From: Bradyrhizobium sp. KBS0727
Lineage (GTDB): Bacteria; Pseudomonadota; Alphaproteobacteria; Rhizobiales; Xanthobacteraceae
DNA: 64,000 nt
Assembly: GCF_005937885.2 (NCBI RefSeq)
Contig: NZ_CP042176.1
Location: 1,917,501-1,981,500 of the forward strand
Reading direction: 5' to 3'
Position 1 is the first letter of the stretch. Each line of letters opens with the position of its first letter. Both the position numbers and the translations under genes were made by a program. Below the pieces are notes generated by a model. It was not told where the DNA came from, searched no databases, and saw only the letters and a program-made list of their open reading frames with translations. Shown here one piece after another: positions 7,177 to 15,055 of this stretch.

Positions 7177-9174
7177 TTACGAAGGGCGCTCCGGCTCCAC
7201 GATGGCGACGACGACGTTGCGTTCCACGGTATCGCCAGGCTGAAAATAAACTGCCGTAACGAAGCCATCCATCTCGCTGGCGATCCGCAACTCCATCTTC
7301 ATCGATTCCATCGCGACAGCGACCTCACCCGCCTTGATCGGGTCACCGACGGCGACGTTGACTTTCGAGATCAGGCCCGTCATCGGCGCGCGCAGTTCGC
7401 CGCTGACCTCGGCGGTTGCGCTGATATAGGTCAGGTAGGGGATGGCCGTCAGCGTATGGGCTCGGCGGCGATCGTGCAGGAAGATGGTCTGGTCGTCTTG
7501 ATGGATGCGCACCGTTTCGATACGCGAGCCTGCGATCGCGGTAAAGTTCTGGTCCTGTAGCGCGACAAGTTTGACCGGAACCTGCTCGTCGTTGACGCCG
7601 ATCAGCATCGATCCATCGGACTTCAGGGGACCGAAGCGGATCTCCGCACTGGCGCCGGCGCTTTCCAGGTGCAGAATTGGGATCGGCGAAAGACCCGCAT
7701 CGCCCGCGTCCATTCGCCAGCCGGTAATCTGGCGTGACCGCCACGGGTCAGGGCTCGCCGGCTGACGCTGCCGCATCATCCAGTAATAGGCACCGAACGC
7801 CAGTACCCCGGCATCGACGCTCACGGGTTTTTCAACAAGCCCACTTAGCTGTTCATCGATCAGGCGCGTGTGGAAGGTAGCCTTGCGCGTTGCGGGCAAC
7901 GCGATCAGGCGCTTGAGAAAATCCTGATTGGTGACGATTCCAAAGATCGATGTCTCGTCCAGCGCGCGGCTGAGCTTATCCAGCGCTTCGTCGCGGGTGT
8001 CTGCATAAGCGATGAGCTTGGCAAGCATCGAGTCGTAATAAGGCGTAACCTCGGAGCCGCTTTCGATTCCGGTCTCGACCCGTATGTCGGCCGCCGGGAA
8101 ACTGACATAGGGAAGGTGGCCGGTCGACGGCATGAAATTGTTGTCGGGATCTTCGGCGCAGATACGCGCTTCGACCGCATGGCCGCTGGTGCTGACTTCG
8201 CCTTGCGTAAACCTCAGTCCCTCACCGGACGCGATACGAAGCATCGTCTCCACGATGTCGATCCCGGTAATCATTTCCGTGACGGGATGCTCGACCTGAA
8301 GGCGAGGGTTGACCTCCAGAAAATAGTAGTCGCTGCCGCTGACGATAAACTCGACCGTGCCGACCCCGCGATAGTGGAGACGCTCGCCGATCCGGACGGC
8401 GTCGGCGAGGATCCGGTCGCGGAGGACGTCGGGAAGGTTCGCGGCGGGCGCTTCCTCAATCAGCTTCTGGTGGCGCCGCTGCAGCGAGCATTCGCGCTCG
8501 AACAGATGGACAACATGGCCTTTGCCGTCCCCTGCGATTTGCACCTCGATGTGCCGGCCGCGCTCGACCAGCTTCTCCACGATCAGCCCGCCATGGCCAA
8601 AGGCGTTCCGGGCCTCCCGCTTCGCTGATTCGATTTCGTCGCGGAGCCCGTCGAACGACGAGATGGCTCGCATGCCCTTGCCGCCGCCGCCGGCCGCGGC
8701 CTTCAGCATGACGGGAAGTTTGAGCCTGCGCACGATCCGCTCGATCTCAGCGGCATCTTCGCTTGGAACCTGGCTGCCGGGTACGGTAGGTACACCGGCG
8801 GCGATCGCTTCCTGCTTGGCGGAGGCCTTGTCGCCGAGGCGTTCGATCGTTTCCGGAGCGGGCCCGATAAACACCATGCCGGCGGCCTCCGCCGCGCGGG
8901 CGAAGGCGGCATTCTCGGCCAGGAATCCAAATCCCGGGTGGATGGCCTCGGCGCCTGTCGCCTTCGCTGCTTCAATGACGGCATCCATCCGCAGATAGCT
9001 TTCGGACGCAGCCGCGCCGCCGATCTCGACGGATTCGCCGATGGTCCTGACATGCAGGGCGCTTCTATCGGCGACCGAGTGAACGCCGGACACGGCAACG
9101 CCGAGGCGCTGGCAGGTGCGCGCGATCCGGCAGGCGATCTCACCTCGATTGGCGATTAGTATTTTTCTGAACAC
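7177..9174 (-). CDS. Acyl-CoA carboxylase alpha subunit (biotin carboxylase + biotin carrier)
   Basis: A 665-residue fused biotin carboxylase and biotin carboxyl carrier protein. The N terminus FRKILIANRGEIACRI starts the biotin carboxylase domain; the ATP-grasp loop AAAGGGGKGM, EVQIAGDGKGHVVHLFERECS and EVNPRLQVEHPVTE follow. The C-terminal carrier domain has the biotinylation motif AMESMKMELRI with biotinyl-Lys626. I chose GTG 9174, because homology begins there; the longer frame from 9282 would run into the partner gene. Its stop lies near the hydratase gene and its start is 19 bases after the carboxyltransferase stop, so the subunits are co-transcribed. It carboxylates biotin with ATP and bicarbonate for the partner subunit. 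Confidence 0.92.
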   Translation of the reverse strand: MFRKILIANRGEIACRIARTCQRLGVAVSGVHSVADRSALHVRTIGESVEIGGAAASESYLRMDAVIEAAKATGAEAIHPGFGFLAENAAFARAAEAAGMVFIGPAPETIERLGDKASAKQEAIAAGVPTVPGSQVPSEDAAEIERIVRRLKLPVMLKAAAGGGGKGMRAISSFDGLRDEIESAKREARNAFGHGGLIVEKLVERGRHIEVQIAGDGKGHVVHLFERECSLQRRHQKLIEEAPAANLPDVLRDRILADAVRIGERLHYRGVGTVEFIVSGSDYYFLEVNPRLQVEHPVTEMITGIDIVETMLRIASGEGLRFTQGEVSTSGHAVEARICAEDPDNNFMPSTGHLPYVSFPAADIRVETGIESGSEVTPYYDSMLAKLIAYADTRDEALDKLSRALDETSIFGIVTNQDFLKRLIALPATRKATFHTRLIDEQLSGLVEKPVSVDAGVLAFGAYYWMMRQRQPASPDPWRSRQITGWRMDAGDAGLSPIPILHLESAGASAEIRFGPLKSDGSMLIGVNDEQVPVKLVALQDQNFTAIAGSRIETVRIHQDDQTIFLHDRRRAHTLTAIPYLTYISATAEVSGELRAPMTGLISKVNVAVGDPIKAGEVAVAMESMKMELRIASEMDGFVTAVYFQPGDTVERNVVVAIVEPERPS

Positions 9175-9193
9175 CGGACCAAAATCTCTGTTG

Positions 9194-10801
9194 TCACATT
9201 CGGAGGACGCCGAAATCGCTGCGCTGCGGAGGCAAGCGGCCGGCGAGATCGAGGAGCAGCGCCATGACGCTGCGCGTTTCAAGCGGATCGATCACCATGT
9301 CGCACCAGGTATTGCGTGCGAAATTATAGGCGCTGGCGAATTCCTCGAAGCTCTTGCGGGTCGGGGCCATGTAGGCTTCGCGCTCCGCGTCGCTCCATTT
9401 GGTGCCGTCGCGCTTGTGGGCTTCATCCTTGACCATGGCCAAGGTGTTGGCGGCCTGGTCGGGCCCCATGATCGCGGAGCGGCCGTGCGGCCACATCATC
9501 ATCGCATTGGGCTTGAAGGCGCGACCGCACATCGCGAGATAGCCGGCGCCATAGGCATTGCCGACGATCAGGGTATATTTCGGCACGTTGGCGCTCGCCA
9601 TCGCGGTAACCATCTTGGCGCCATCCTTTGAGATGCCGCCTTCCTCCGCCTCGCGGCCGACCATGAAGCCGGTGACGTCGGCCATGAACAGCAGCGGGAT
9701 GTTGCGCTTGCAGCAGAGGTCGATGAAGTGCGTTGCCTTCAGCGCGCTTTCGGAAAACAGAACGCCGTTATTGCAGAGGATGCCGATCTCGAATCCCATG
9801 ATGCGGGCAAAGCCGGTCAGCAGCGTGTCGCCATAAAGCGGCTTGAATTCGTGAAACTCACTGTTGTCGACGAGGCGGGCGATGATCTCGCGATTGTTGG
9901 TCGGTACCCGCGGATCCGAGCTGATCAGGCCGTAAATATCCGACGGGTCGAACCGCGGTTCGCGCGCTGGCGCCACCGTCCACCGCTGCGTCGGTATTTC
10001 GCCGAGGTTGGCGACGATATCGCGGGTGATGGCGATCGCGTGGCCGTCGCTCTCGGCGAGATGATCGGTGACGCCGCTGACGCGGCTGTGCATCTCGCCG
10101 CCGCCGAGCGCTTCCACGCCGACTTCCTCGCGGGTCGCTGCAAATACCAATTGCGGGCCGCCGAGGAACATCGCGCCTTGATTGCGTACGATCACGGTTT
10201 CATCGCACAGCGCCGGGATATAGGCGCCGCCGGCGGTCGAGGGACCGTGCACGATCGCGATTTGCGGAATGCCCTCGCCCGACATCCGGACCTGATTATA
10301 GAAGATCGATCCAAACTGGCCTTCGTCGGGAAAGATGTTGGGCTGGTCCGGCAGGTTGGCGCCGCCCGATTGCACCATCGTCACGCAAGGCAGCCGATGC
10401 TGCCAGGCAAAGCGCTGGGCGCGGACATGCTTCTTGCAGGTGATGCCGTAGTAGGTCCCGCCCTTCACGGTAGGTTCGTTGGCGATGATCATGCACGGCC
10501 GGTTTGAGATCATCCCGACGCCGGTGATAATGCTTCCGCCGGGCGGAACGCCTTCGTACATCGCTTCGCCGGCGAGCTGACAAAACTCCAGGAACGGCGA
10601 GCCGGGATCGATCAACGCCGCGATACGCTCGCGCGGCAGCAATTGATTGCGTTCCTTGTGCAACCGACGCGCCCGCTCGGGTCCGCCGAGCGCGGCGGCG
10701 GACCGGCGCTTGTGCAGATCGGCTATTCTTTCGACGTAAGCTTGCCGGTTGCGGCGATACTCCTCGCTCGCGGTGGCAACGTCGGACTTCATGGTGGCCA
10801 T
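9194..10801 (-). CDS. Acyl-CoA carboxylase beta subunit (carboxyltransferase)
   Basis: A 535-residue carboxyltransferase of the methylcrotonyl/geranyl/propionyl-CoA carboxylase family. Recognisable segments: RRLHKERNQLLPRERIAALI, SGGANLPDQPNIFPDEGQFG, GPSTAGGAYIPALCDE, MFLGGPQLVFAATREEVGVE, and VTGFMVGREAEEGGISKDGAK in the C-terminal half with AYGAGYLAMCGRAF. The SGGANLP and SGVTDH motifs are closest to 3-methylcrotonyl- or geranyl-CoA carboxylase beta chains. I chose ATG 10801 because AGGA lies about 9 bases upstream; the upstream in-frame start at 10843 is less well supported. Two copies of the TCTAACA/TGTTAGA operator lie 56-89 bases upstream, so this gene starts its own transcription unit with the alpha subunit. 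Confidence 0.9.
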   Translation of the reverse strand: MATMKSDVATASEEYRRNRQAYVERIADLHKRRSAAALGGPERARRLHKERNQLLPRERIAALIDPGSPFLEFCQLAGEAMYEGVPPGGSIITGVGMISNRPCMIIANEPTVKGGTYYGITCKKHVRAQRFAWQHRLPCVTMVQSGGANLPDQPNIFPDEGQFGSIFYNQVRMSGEGIPQIAIVHGPSTAGGAYIPALCDETVIVRNQGAMFLGGPQLVFAATREEVGVEALGGGEMHSRVSGVTDHLAESDGHAIAITRDIVANLGEIPTQRWTVAPAREPRFDPSDIYGLISSDPRVPTNNREIIARLVDNSEFHEFKPLYGDTLLTGFARIMGFEIGILCNNGVLFSESALKATHFIDLCCKRNIPLLFMADVTGFMVGREAEEGGISKDGAKMVTAMASANVPKYTLIVGNAYGAGYLAMCGRAFKPNAMMMWPHGRSAIMGPDQAANTLAMVKDEAHKRDGTKWSDAEREAYMAPTRKSFEEFASAYNFARNTWCDMVIDPLETRSVMALLLDLAGRLPPQRSDFGVLRM

Positions 10802-10856
10802 TACGATGATCCTGGTAGCTGCTCCACCTTTAAGCAGGTGCATTTGCGGATTTCAA

Positions 10857-10890
10857 TCTAACAATTGTTCAAAATCTAACAAATGTTAGA
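10857..10890 (-). promoter_or_regulatory. Tandem operators upstream of the acyl-CoA carboxylase genes
   Basis: TCTAACA-AA-TGTTAGA at 10875-10890 is a perfect 16-bp palindrome. A second, weaker copy at 10857-10872 has the left arm TCTAACA intact and a right arm with two changes. The same core occurs at 14154-14171 and 17095-17114, each in a promoter region of this gene cluster, so these are likely binding sites of one shared repressor, most probably the TetR protein encoded at 17976-18716. Confidence 0.75.
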
Positions 10891-10936
10891 AAACGGGATA
10901 GGCGTCGCGCGATGGACGTCTTGAAGGGAAGCCGGA

Positions 10937-11356
10937 TTACGCTCTCCTGAAGCGCGGCAGCGTCACCTCAGGGGTGACGTTCTCGAGGGTCAGAGTGACC
11001 TTCATGTCGAAGGTCACGTCGTCCGGTTTGCCGCCGGTATAGGTGCTGATCATCCTGGGGCCTTCTTCCAGCTCCACCAGCAGCACCACGTAAGGGACGT
11101 CGGTTTTGAAAGCAGGGCCGGGCGCGCGGTGCACCACGCTGAAGGAATGCACCGTCCCACGGCCGCTTGCCGGACGATGGGTCAACGCCTCGCCGCCGCA
11201 GGCGCGGCACGTCGCCTGTTGATAATATTGGACGTGGCCGCAATCTGCGCAGTGCTGCAGCAGCAGGTGGCCTTCGCGCAGTCCCCGCCAGAAGATAGCG
11301 GTGTCGGCGTCGGGCGCCGGCAGCGGCTTTCGCGCGGCACCTTCGGGCGAGATCAT
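10937..11356 (-). CDS. DUF35 OB-fold/zinc-ribbon acyl-CoA-binding protein
   Basis: A 139-residue protein with an N-terminal rubredoxin-like zinc ribbon (Cys36, Cys39, Cys50, Cys53 in CADC and CRAC) and a C-terminal OB fold (GRGTVHSFSVVHRAPGPAF, PYVVLLVELEEGPRMIS). This is the DUF35 family, whose members form complexes with thiolase-like partners, for example ChsH2 with the retro-aldolase Ltp2 in steroid side-chain breakdown. The ATG at 11356 overlaps the stop of the thiolase-like gene by four bases (ATGA), showing tight translational coupling with that partner. Longer upstream in-frame readings overlap the partner gene and are rejected. Confidence 0.85.
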   Translation of the reverse strand: MISPEGAARKPLPAPDADTAIFWRGLREGHLLLQHCADCGHVQYYQQATCRACGGEALTHRPASGRGTVHSFSVVHRAPGPAFKTDVPYVVLLVELEEGPRMISTYTGGKPDDVTFDMKVTLTLENVTPEVTLPRFRRA

Positions 11357-12531
11357 AGCGTGTTCTCCGTACCCAGGATGGTGGTTGCGTTGGTGGCAAA
11401 GCCAGCGCCAAGACTGTGCACGAGCCCAAGCTGGGCGTTCGGCACCTGGCGTTCCCCGCACCCGCCGCGCAACTGCGCGATGACTTCGTGGAAATGAAAC
11501 AGCGATCCGGGCATCCCGGAATGGGCGAATGACAGCAGGCCGCCATGGGTGTTGGAAGGAATCCGTCCGCCGTAGGTCATGTGCCCGTCGGCAACGAAGC
11601 GTCCGCCTTCGCCTTTCGGGCAAAAGCCGAGGTCCTCCAGCATCATGATGACGGTGCCGGTGAAGCAGTCGTATATGCCGGCGACGTCCATATCCGCAGC
11701 ACGATAGCCAGCCATCGCGTAGGCTTTTCGGCTCGACTCGACGGCGCCGGTCGTCGTCAGCGACGGCATCAGGAAGATATGCTCATGGGTGTAGCACTCC
11801 CCGCCGCCGAGAATGTAGATCGGCGCTTCGATGCCGATCGCCTTGGCGTAGTCGGCCGAGGTCAGGATAAAGGCCGCGCCGCCGTCCGAGATCAGAGAGC
11901 AGTCGAGCTTGTGGTAGGGGGTCGTGACCATGCCGGAGTTCAAGACATCATCGACCGTGATCGGTGCGGTCTGCTGGGCGCCGGGGGTGCGTGAGGCATG
12001 CCGACGCTGGACCACGGCGACTTCGGCCAGTTGTTCAGGCGTGGTGCCGAATTCCTTCATGTGGCGGTGCGCGGTCATCGCAAAGGTGTTGGCGACCGGA
12101 ATCCCGAACGGCATTTCATATTGCTGGTCCCGGCTTTCCGTCAGCGATCGCAGCGCCAGATCCGGCGTCAGCCCGGTCATCAGGCTGTCGGCGGCGACCA
12201 CGAGAACGACCTTGGCAAGTCCACCATGAATGGCCGCGGCGCCGATGTTGAACATCGTCGATGCGGTTGCGCCTGAGACCTGCAGCGTGTTGGAGAACGT
12301 CGGCTGAATGCCGAAATACTCGCTGAACGCCACACTGAAGCGGTGGAACGGCGACGCAAAGGCATGGCTCGACAGCACACCGTCGATGTCGCCTTTCCGA
12401 ATCCCGGCGTCCGCCAGAGCTTTCCTGGCGGCATCGGCGGCGAGCCATAGCGGGCTGCGGCCCGGCACCTTGCCGACCGGCGACATTCCGATGCCGATGA
12501 CGGCGACCTTGCCACGCAGGGTCCCGCTCAT
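11353..12531 (-). CDS. Thiolase-fold protein lacking the nucleophilic cysteine (possible aldolase)
   Basis: A 392-residue SCP2-thiolase-like protein. The usual active-site segment VE-x-GCA-S is VSGATAS (85-91), so Thr89 stands where the thiolase nucleophilic cysteine should be. The late GHP-x-G motif is SFAHSGMPG with His337 kept, and the C-terminal catalytic Cys loop is LGLVHSLGAG. A GIYDCFTGTVIMMLEDLGF segment with Tyr287 resembles retro-aldolases of the Ltp2 type, which have lost thiolase residues and need a DUF35 partner; such a partner follows directly. I infer C-C bond cleavage of a beta-hydroxy- or beta-keto-acyl-CoA rather than classic thiolysis. The ATG overlaps the stop of the ligase gene by four bases; longer readings overlap that gene. 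Confidence 0.75.
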   Translation of the reverse strand: MSGTLRGKVAVIGIGMSPVGKVPGRSPLWLAADAARKALADAGIRKGDIDGVLSSHAFASPFHRFSVAFSEYFGIQPTFSNTLQVSGATASTMFNIGAAAIHGGLAKVVLVVAADSLMTGLTPDLALRSLTESRDQQYEMPFGIPVANTFAMTAHRHMKEFGTTPEQLAEVAVVQRRHASRTPGAQQTAPITVDDVLNSGMVTTPYHKLDCSLISDGGAAFILTSADYAKAIGIEAPIYILGGGECYTHEHIFLMPSLTTTGAVESSRKAYAMAGYRAADMDVAGIYDCFTGTVIMMLEDLGFCPKGEGGRFVADGHMTYGGRIPSNTHGGLLSFAHSGMPGSLFHFHEVIAQLRGGCGERQVPNAQLGLVHSLGAGFATNATTILGTENTL

Positions 12532-14072
12532 GGCTGCGCCCTGACGAGACGGTTCTCGAGTTCGTGGCGTTGAACCTTGCCGCTGGTGGAGCGCGGAAAT
12601 TCTGCGAAATCGATGAAATGGAACCGCCGCGGTCGTTTGTATCCGGCGAGGTCGCGTCGGCACAATTCGATCAACTCGGCCTCGGTCACGGCATCGCGGC
12701 ATGACACAAAGGCGACCGGCACCTCGCCCCATTTGGCGTCCGCGGCGCGCACCACTGCGGCTTCCGTGATTCGCTTGTCGGACATCAGCACCCGCTCGAT
12801 TTCGGCGGGATAGACATTCTCGCCGCCGGTCTTGATCATGTATTTGGCGCGATCAACGAAATCGAGCGAGCCGTCCTCGTTGCGCCGGAATACGTCGCCC
12901 ATGTGGAACCAGCCGCCGCGAAAATCGCGGGCGTTGGTTTCCTCCGCTTGCCAGTAGCCCGAAAATAGCGTCGCGCTGCGAATGGCCAATTCACCGGGCG
13001 TGCCCGGCGCGACTTCATTGTCCGAGAGGTCGACGAGCTTCACTTCGCAGAACGCGTTCTGCCGTTTCGATAGCCGCGCCGGGGTCTCGCCGACGGCAAT
13101 CAATCCACGCGTCGCCGGCGGCAAGCCGGTTTCGGTCGAGCCAAAGCTGTTCAGATAGGGCGCTCCCAGCAATTGGGTCACTTCGGCAATGGCATGTGGT
13201 GGCACCAGGTCCGCCATCGCGCCGCAGACGCGAACCCCTTTGACGATCGTTCGCTGCGCTTTCAGCCCGTCGACAAACGCTTCGACCATGCCTGGAATCA
13301 ATACCAGCCAGCCGATCTGGTGCTGGGCGACCGCCGCTAGTAACGGCTCCAGCTGGAAGCCGTCGATGATGACGACCCTTCCGCCACGGAGCAGCGTGGC
13401 CAGGCCGTGATCGGTGGAGGCCATGTGGAACAATGGCGCCCACGCCACGAATGTGTCGGAGGGAGAAATGCCGAGTTCGGACGAAAATACCATCGCGCGC
13501 ATGATCATCGCCCGATGCGAAATCACGGCTCCCTTGGGAAGTCCGGTGGTGCCGCTGGTGTAGAGGATCACGAGCCCGTCTTCCGGCGCGGCCGGATCCG
13601 AAGCGTTCAGGCTTTTCTGCCGAGCCATCGACTGCTCGTATTGCGAGCCGATCTCGATCGTCGGGCAGCCGGCCGCCGGTGTAGAGGCGAGATTGCCGGC
13701 GAGGTCCGGCTCGGCGATCAGAAGCGCCGGTGAAACCAGCTCGATGCAATAGGACAGTTCGCGAGGCGATAAACGCCAGTTCAGGCATGCGGTGATGACG
13801 CCGAGAGTTGCCGCCGCGAGCTCGATTTCGAAGTATTCCGGCCGATTGCGCGACAGCAGGGCGACACGATCGCCGCGCCGCAGTCCATGCCCCGCAAGCA
13901 TCGCCGCAGCATGCCCGACCCGGTCGAGGAGTTCGCCATAGCTGATCAGCCGGCCACGATATTCGATAGCGATCGCGGTAGAATGAAGCGTGGCGGTATC
14001 ACGAAACAGTTCGCCGACTGTCGAAACGGCGCCCGCCGCCATCACTTGAGCGCCGGAGTTCTGGCCTGCCAT
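12528..14072 (-). CDS. AMP-forming acyl-CoA ligase
   Basis: A 514-residue member of the ANL superfamily (acyl-CoA synthetase). The phosphate-binding loop ILYTSGTTGLPKG, the NSFGSTETG adenine-site motif, GWFHMGDVFRRNEDG, the hinge DRAKYMIKTGGENVYPAEIE, and the C-terminal catalytic lysine in RSTSGKVQRHEL (about Lys499) are all present, so the enzyme should be active in making an acyl-CoA from a carboxylate with ATP. The length is typical of medium-chain/aromatic ligases. It heads the minus-strand operon and is translationally coupled to the thiolase-like gene. The ATG at 14072 has AGGAAA 8-12 bases upstream. The shared operator 14154-14171 lies between it and the divergent hydratase gene. Substrate unknown. 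Confidence 0.88.
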   Translation of the reverse strand: MAGQNSGAQVMAAGAVSTVGELFRDTATLHSTAIAIEYRGRLISYGELLDRVGHAAAMLAGHGLRRGDRVALLSRNRPEYFEIELAAATLGVITACLNWRLSPRELSYCIELVSPALLIAEPDLAGNLASTPAAGCPTIEIGSQYEQSMARQKSLNASDPAAPEDGLVILYTSGTTGLPKGAVISHRAMIMRAMVFSSELGISPSDTFVAWAPLFHMASTDHGLATLLRGGRVVIIDGFQLEPLLAAVAQHQIGWLVLIPGMVEAFVDGLKAQRTIVKGVRVCGAMADLVPPHAIAEVTQLLGAPYLNSFGSTETGLPPATRGLIAVGETPARLSKRQNAFCEVKLVDLSDNEVAPGTPGELAIRSATLFSGYWQAEETNARDFRGGWFHMGDVFRRNEDGSLDFVDRAKYMIKTGGENVYPAEIERVLMSDKRITEAAVVRAADAKWGEVPVAFVSCRDAVTEAELIELCRRDLAGYKRPRRFHFIDFAEFPRSTSGKVQRHELENRLVRAQP

Positions 14073-14153
14073 CGGACGTTTCCTGCATAGTTTTTACGGT
14101 TGATATTCTGTTCCTGAACAATGAGCTTGCGGGGTTCATCGATCAGACCTAAA

Positions 14154-14171
14154 TTCTAACATCTGTTAGAA
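14154..14171. promoter_or_regulatory. Operator TTCTAACA-N2-TGTTAGAA between divergent genes
   Basis: Perfect 18-bp palindrome with 8-base arms and centre TC. It lies 82 bases from the ligase start (14072, minus strand) and 58 bases from the hydratase start (14230, plus strand), so one site could control both. The arms equal those at 17095-17114. Confidence 0.78.
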
Positions 14172-14229
14172 ATAATTCATAGCGGCATGCTGGCTCGCAG
14201 TGCGGCAGGGTGAACATAGAGGGAATTCC

Positions 14230-15039
14230 ATGTCCAATCGTTACGCCGCCTATACCAGGCTCAAGCTCGACTATCCGGCCGACCGTGTCCTGCGCCTGAC
14301 TTTCGACCGGCCCGAGACCTATAATTCGGTCGATGCGGAAACGCATACGCAGCTCACCCATATCTGGCGCGACATCAACGACGACCCCGATATCAACGCG
14401 GTTATCGTGACCGGGGCTGGAAAGGCGTTTTCGGCCGGCGGCGATTTCGAGCTGATCAAGAGTCTTCTCGATAACCCGGTCGCGCGCATGTCGACCTGGA
14501 AGGAAGCCAAGGATCTCGTCTACAACGTCATCAACTGCAACAAGCCGATTATTTCGGCGATCAATGGCGTTGCGGTTGGTGCCGGGCTCGTCGTCGGCAT
14601 TCTCGCCGACGTCTCGATCTGCGGTAAATCCGCGCGGATCGTCGATGGCCATACCCGGCTTGGTGTCGCGGCGGGCGACGTCGCCTGCATCATCTGGCCG
14701 CTGCTGTGTGGCCTCGCCAAGGCGAAGTATTATCTGCTCACCTGCAAGCCGCTGTCCGGCGAAGAGGCGGAGCGGATCGGGCTAGTTTCGCTCTGCGTCG
14801 AGGATGCCGAACTGCAGAAGATCGCGCTTGAAACGGCGCAGGATCTGGCCAACGGCGCGCAGAGCGCGATCCGCTGGACCAAATACGCGCTCAACAACTG
14901 GCTGCGCGTCAACGGTCCGCTGTTCGATACGTCAACGGCCCTGGAGATCCTCGGCTTCACCGGCGCGGAAGCCCGAGAGGGTCTGGCGTCTCATCTCGAA
15001 AAGCGCAAACCGTCGTTTCCGAAGGATTGCCCGATCTGA
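14230..15039 (+). CDS. Crotonase-fold protein lacking both hydratase glutamates
   Basis: A 269-residue enoyl-CoA hydratase/isomerase homologue. The CoA-binding and oxyanion segments [11 protein letters not shown] and [13 protein letters not shown] are kept. However, the segment equivalent to PE-x-LG is [12 protein letters not shown] and the second acidic position falls in [13 protein letters not shown], so neither catalytic glutamate of a true hydratase is present. It may therefore carry out another crotonase-fold reaction (isomerisation, decarboxylation, ring or thioester hydrolysis). ATG 14230 has GAGGGAA before it; the in-frame start at 14200 is less likely. It is divergent from the ligase operon over the shared operator, and its stop lies only 16 bases from the convergent ligase gene at 15056. 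Confidence 0.82.
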   Translation: MSNRYAAYTRLKLDYPADRVLRLTFDRPETYNSVDAETHTQLTHIWRDINDDPDINAVIVTGAGKAFSAGGDFELIKSLLDNPVARMSTWKEAKDLVYNVINCNKPIISAINGVAVGAGLVVGILADVSICGKSARIVDGHTRLGVAAGDVACIIWPLLCGLAKAKYYLLTCKPLSGEEAERIGLVSLCVEDAELQKIALETAQDLANGAQSAIRWTKYALNNWLRVNGPLFDTSTALEILGFTGAEAREGLASHLEKRKPSFPKDCPI

Positions 15040-15055
15040 TGTACCGGTCGCAAGG

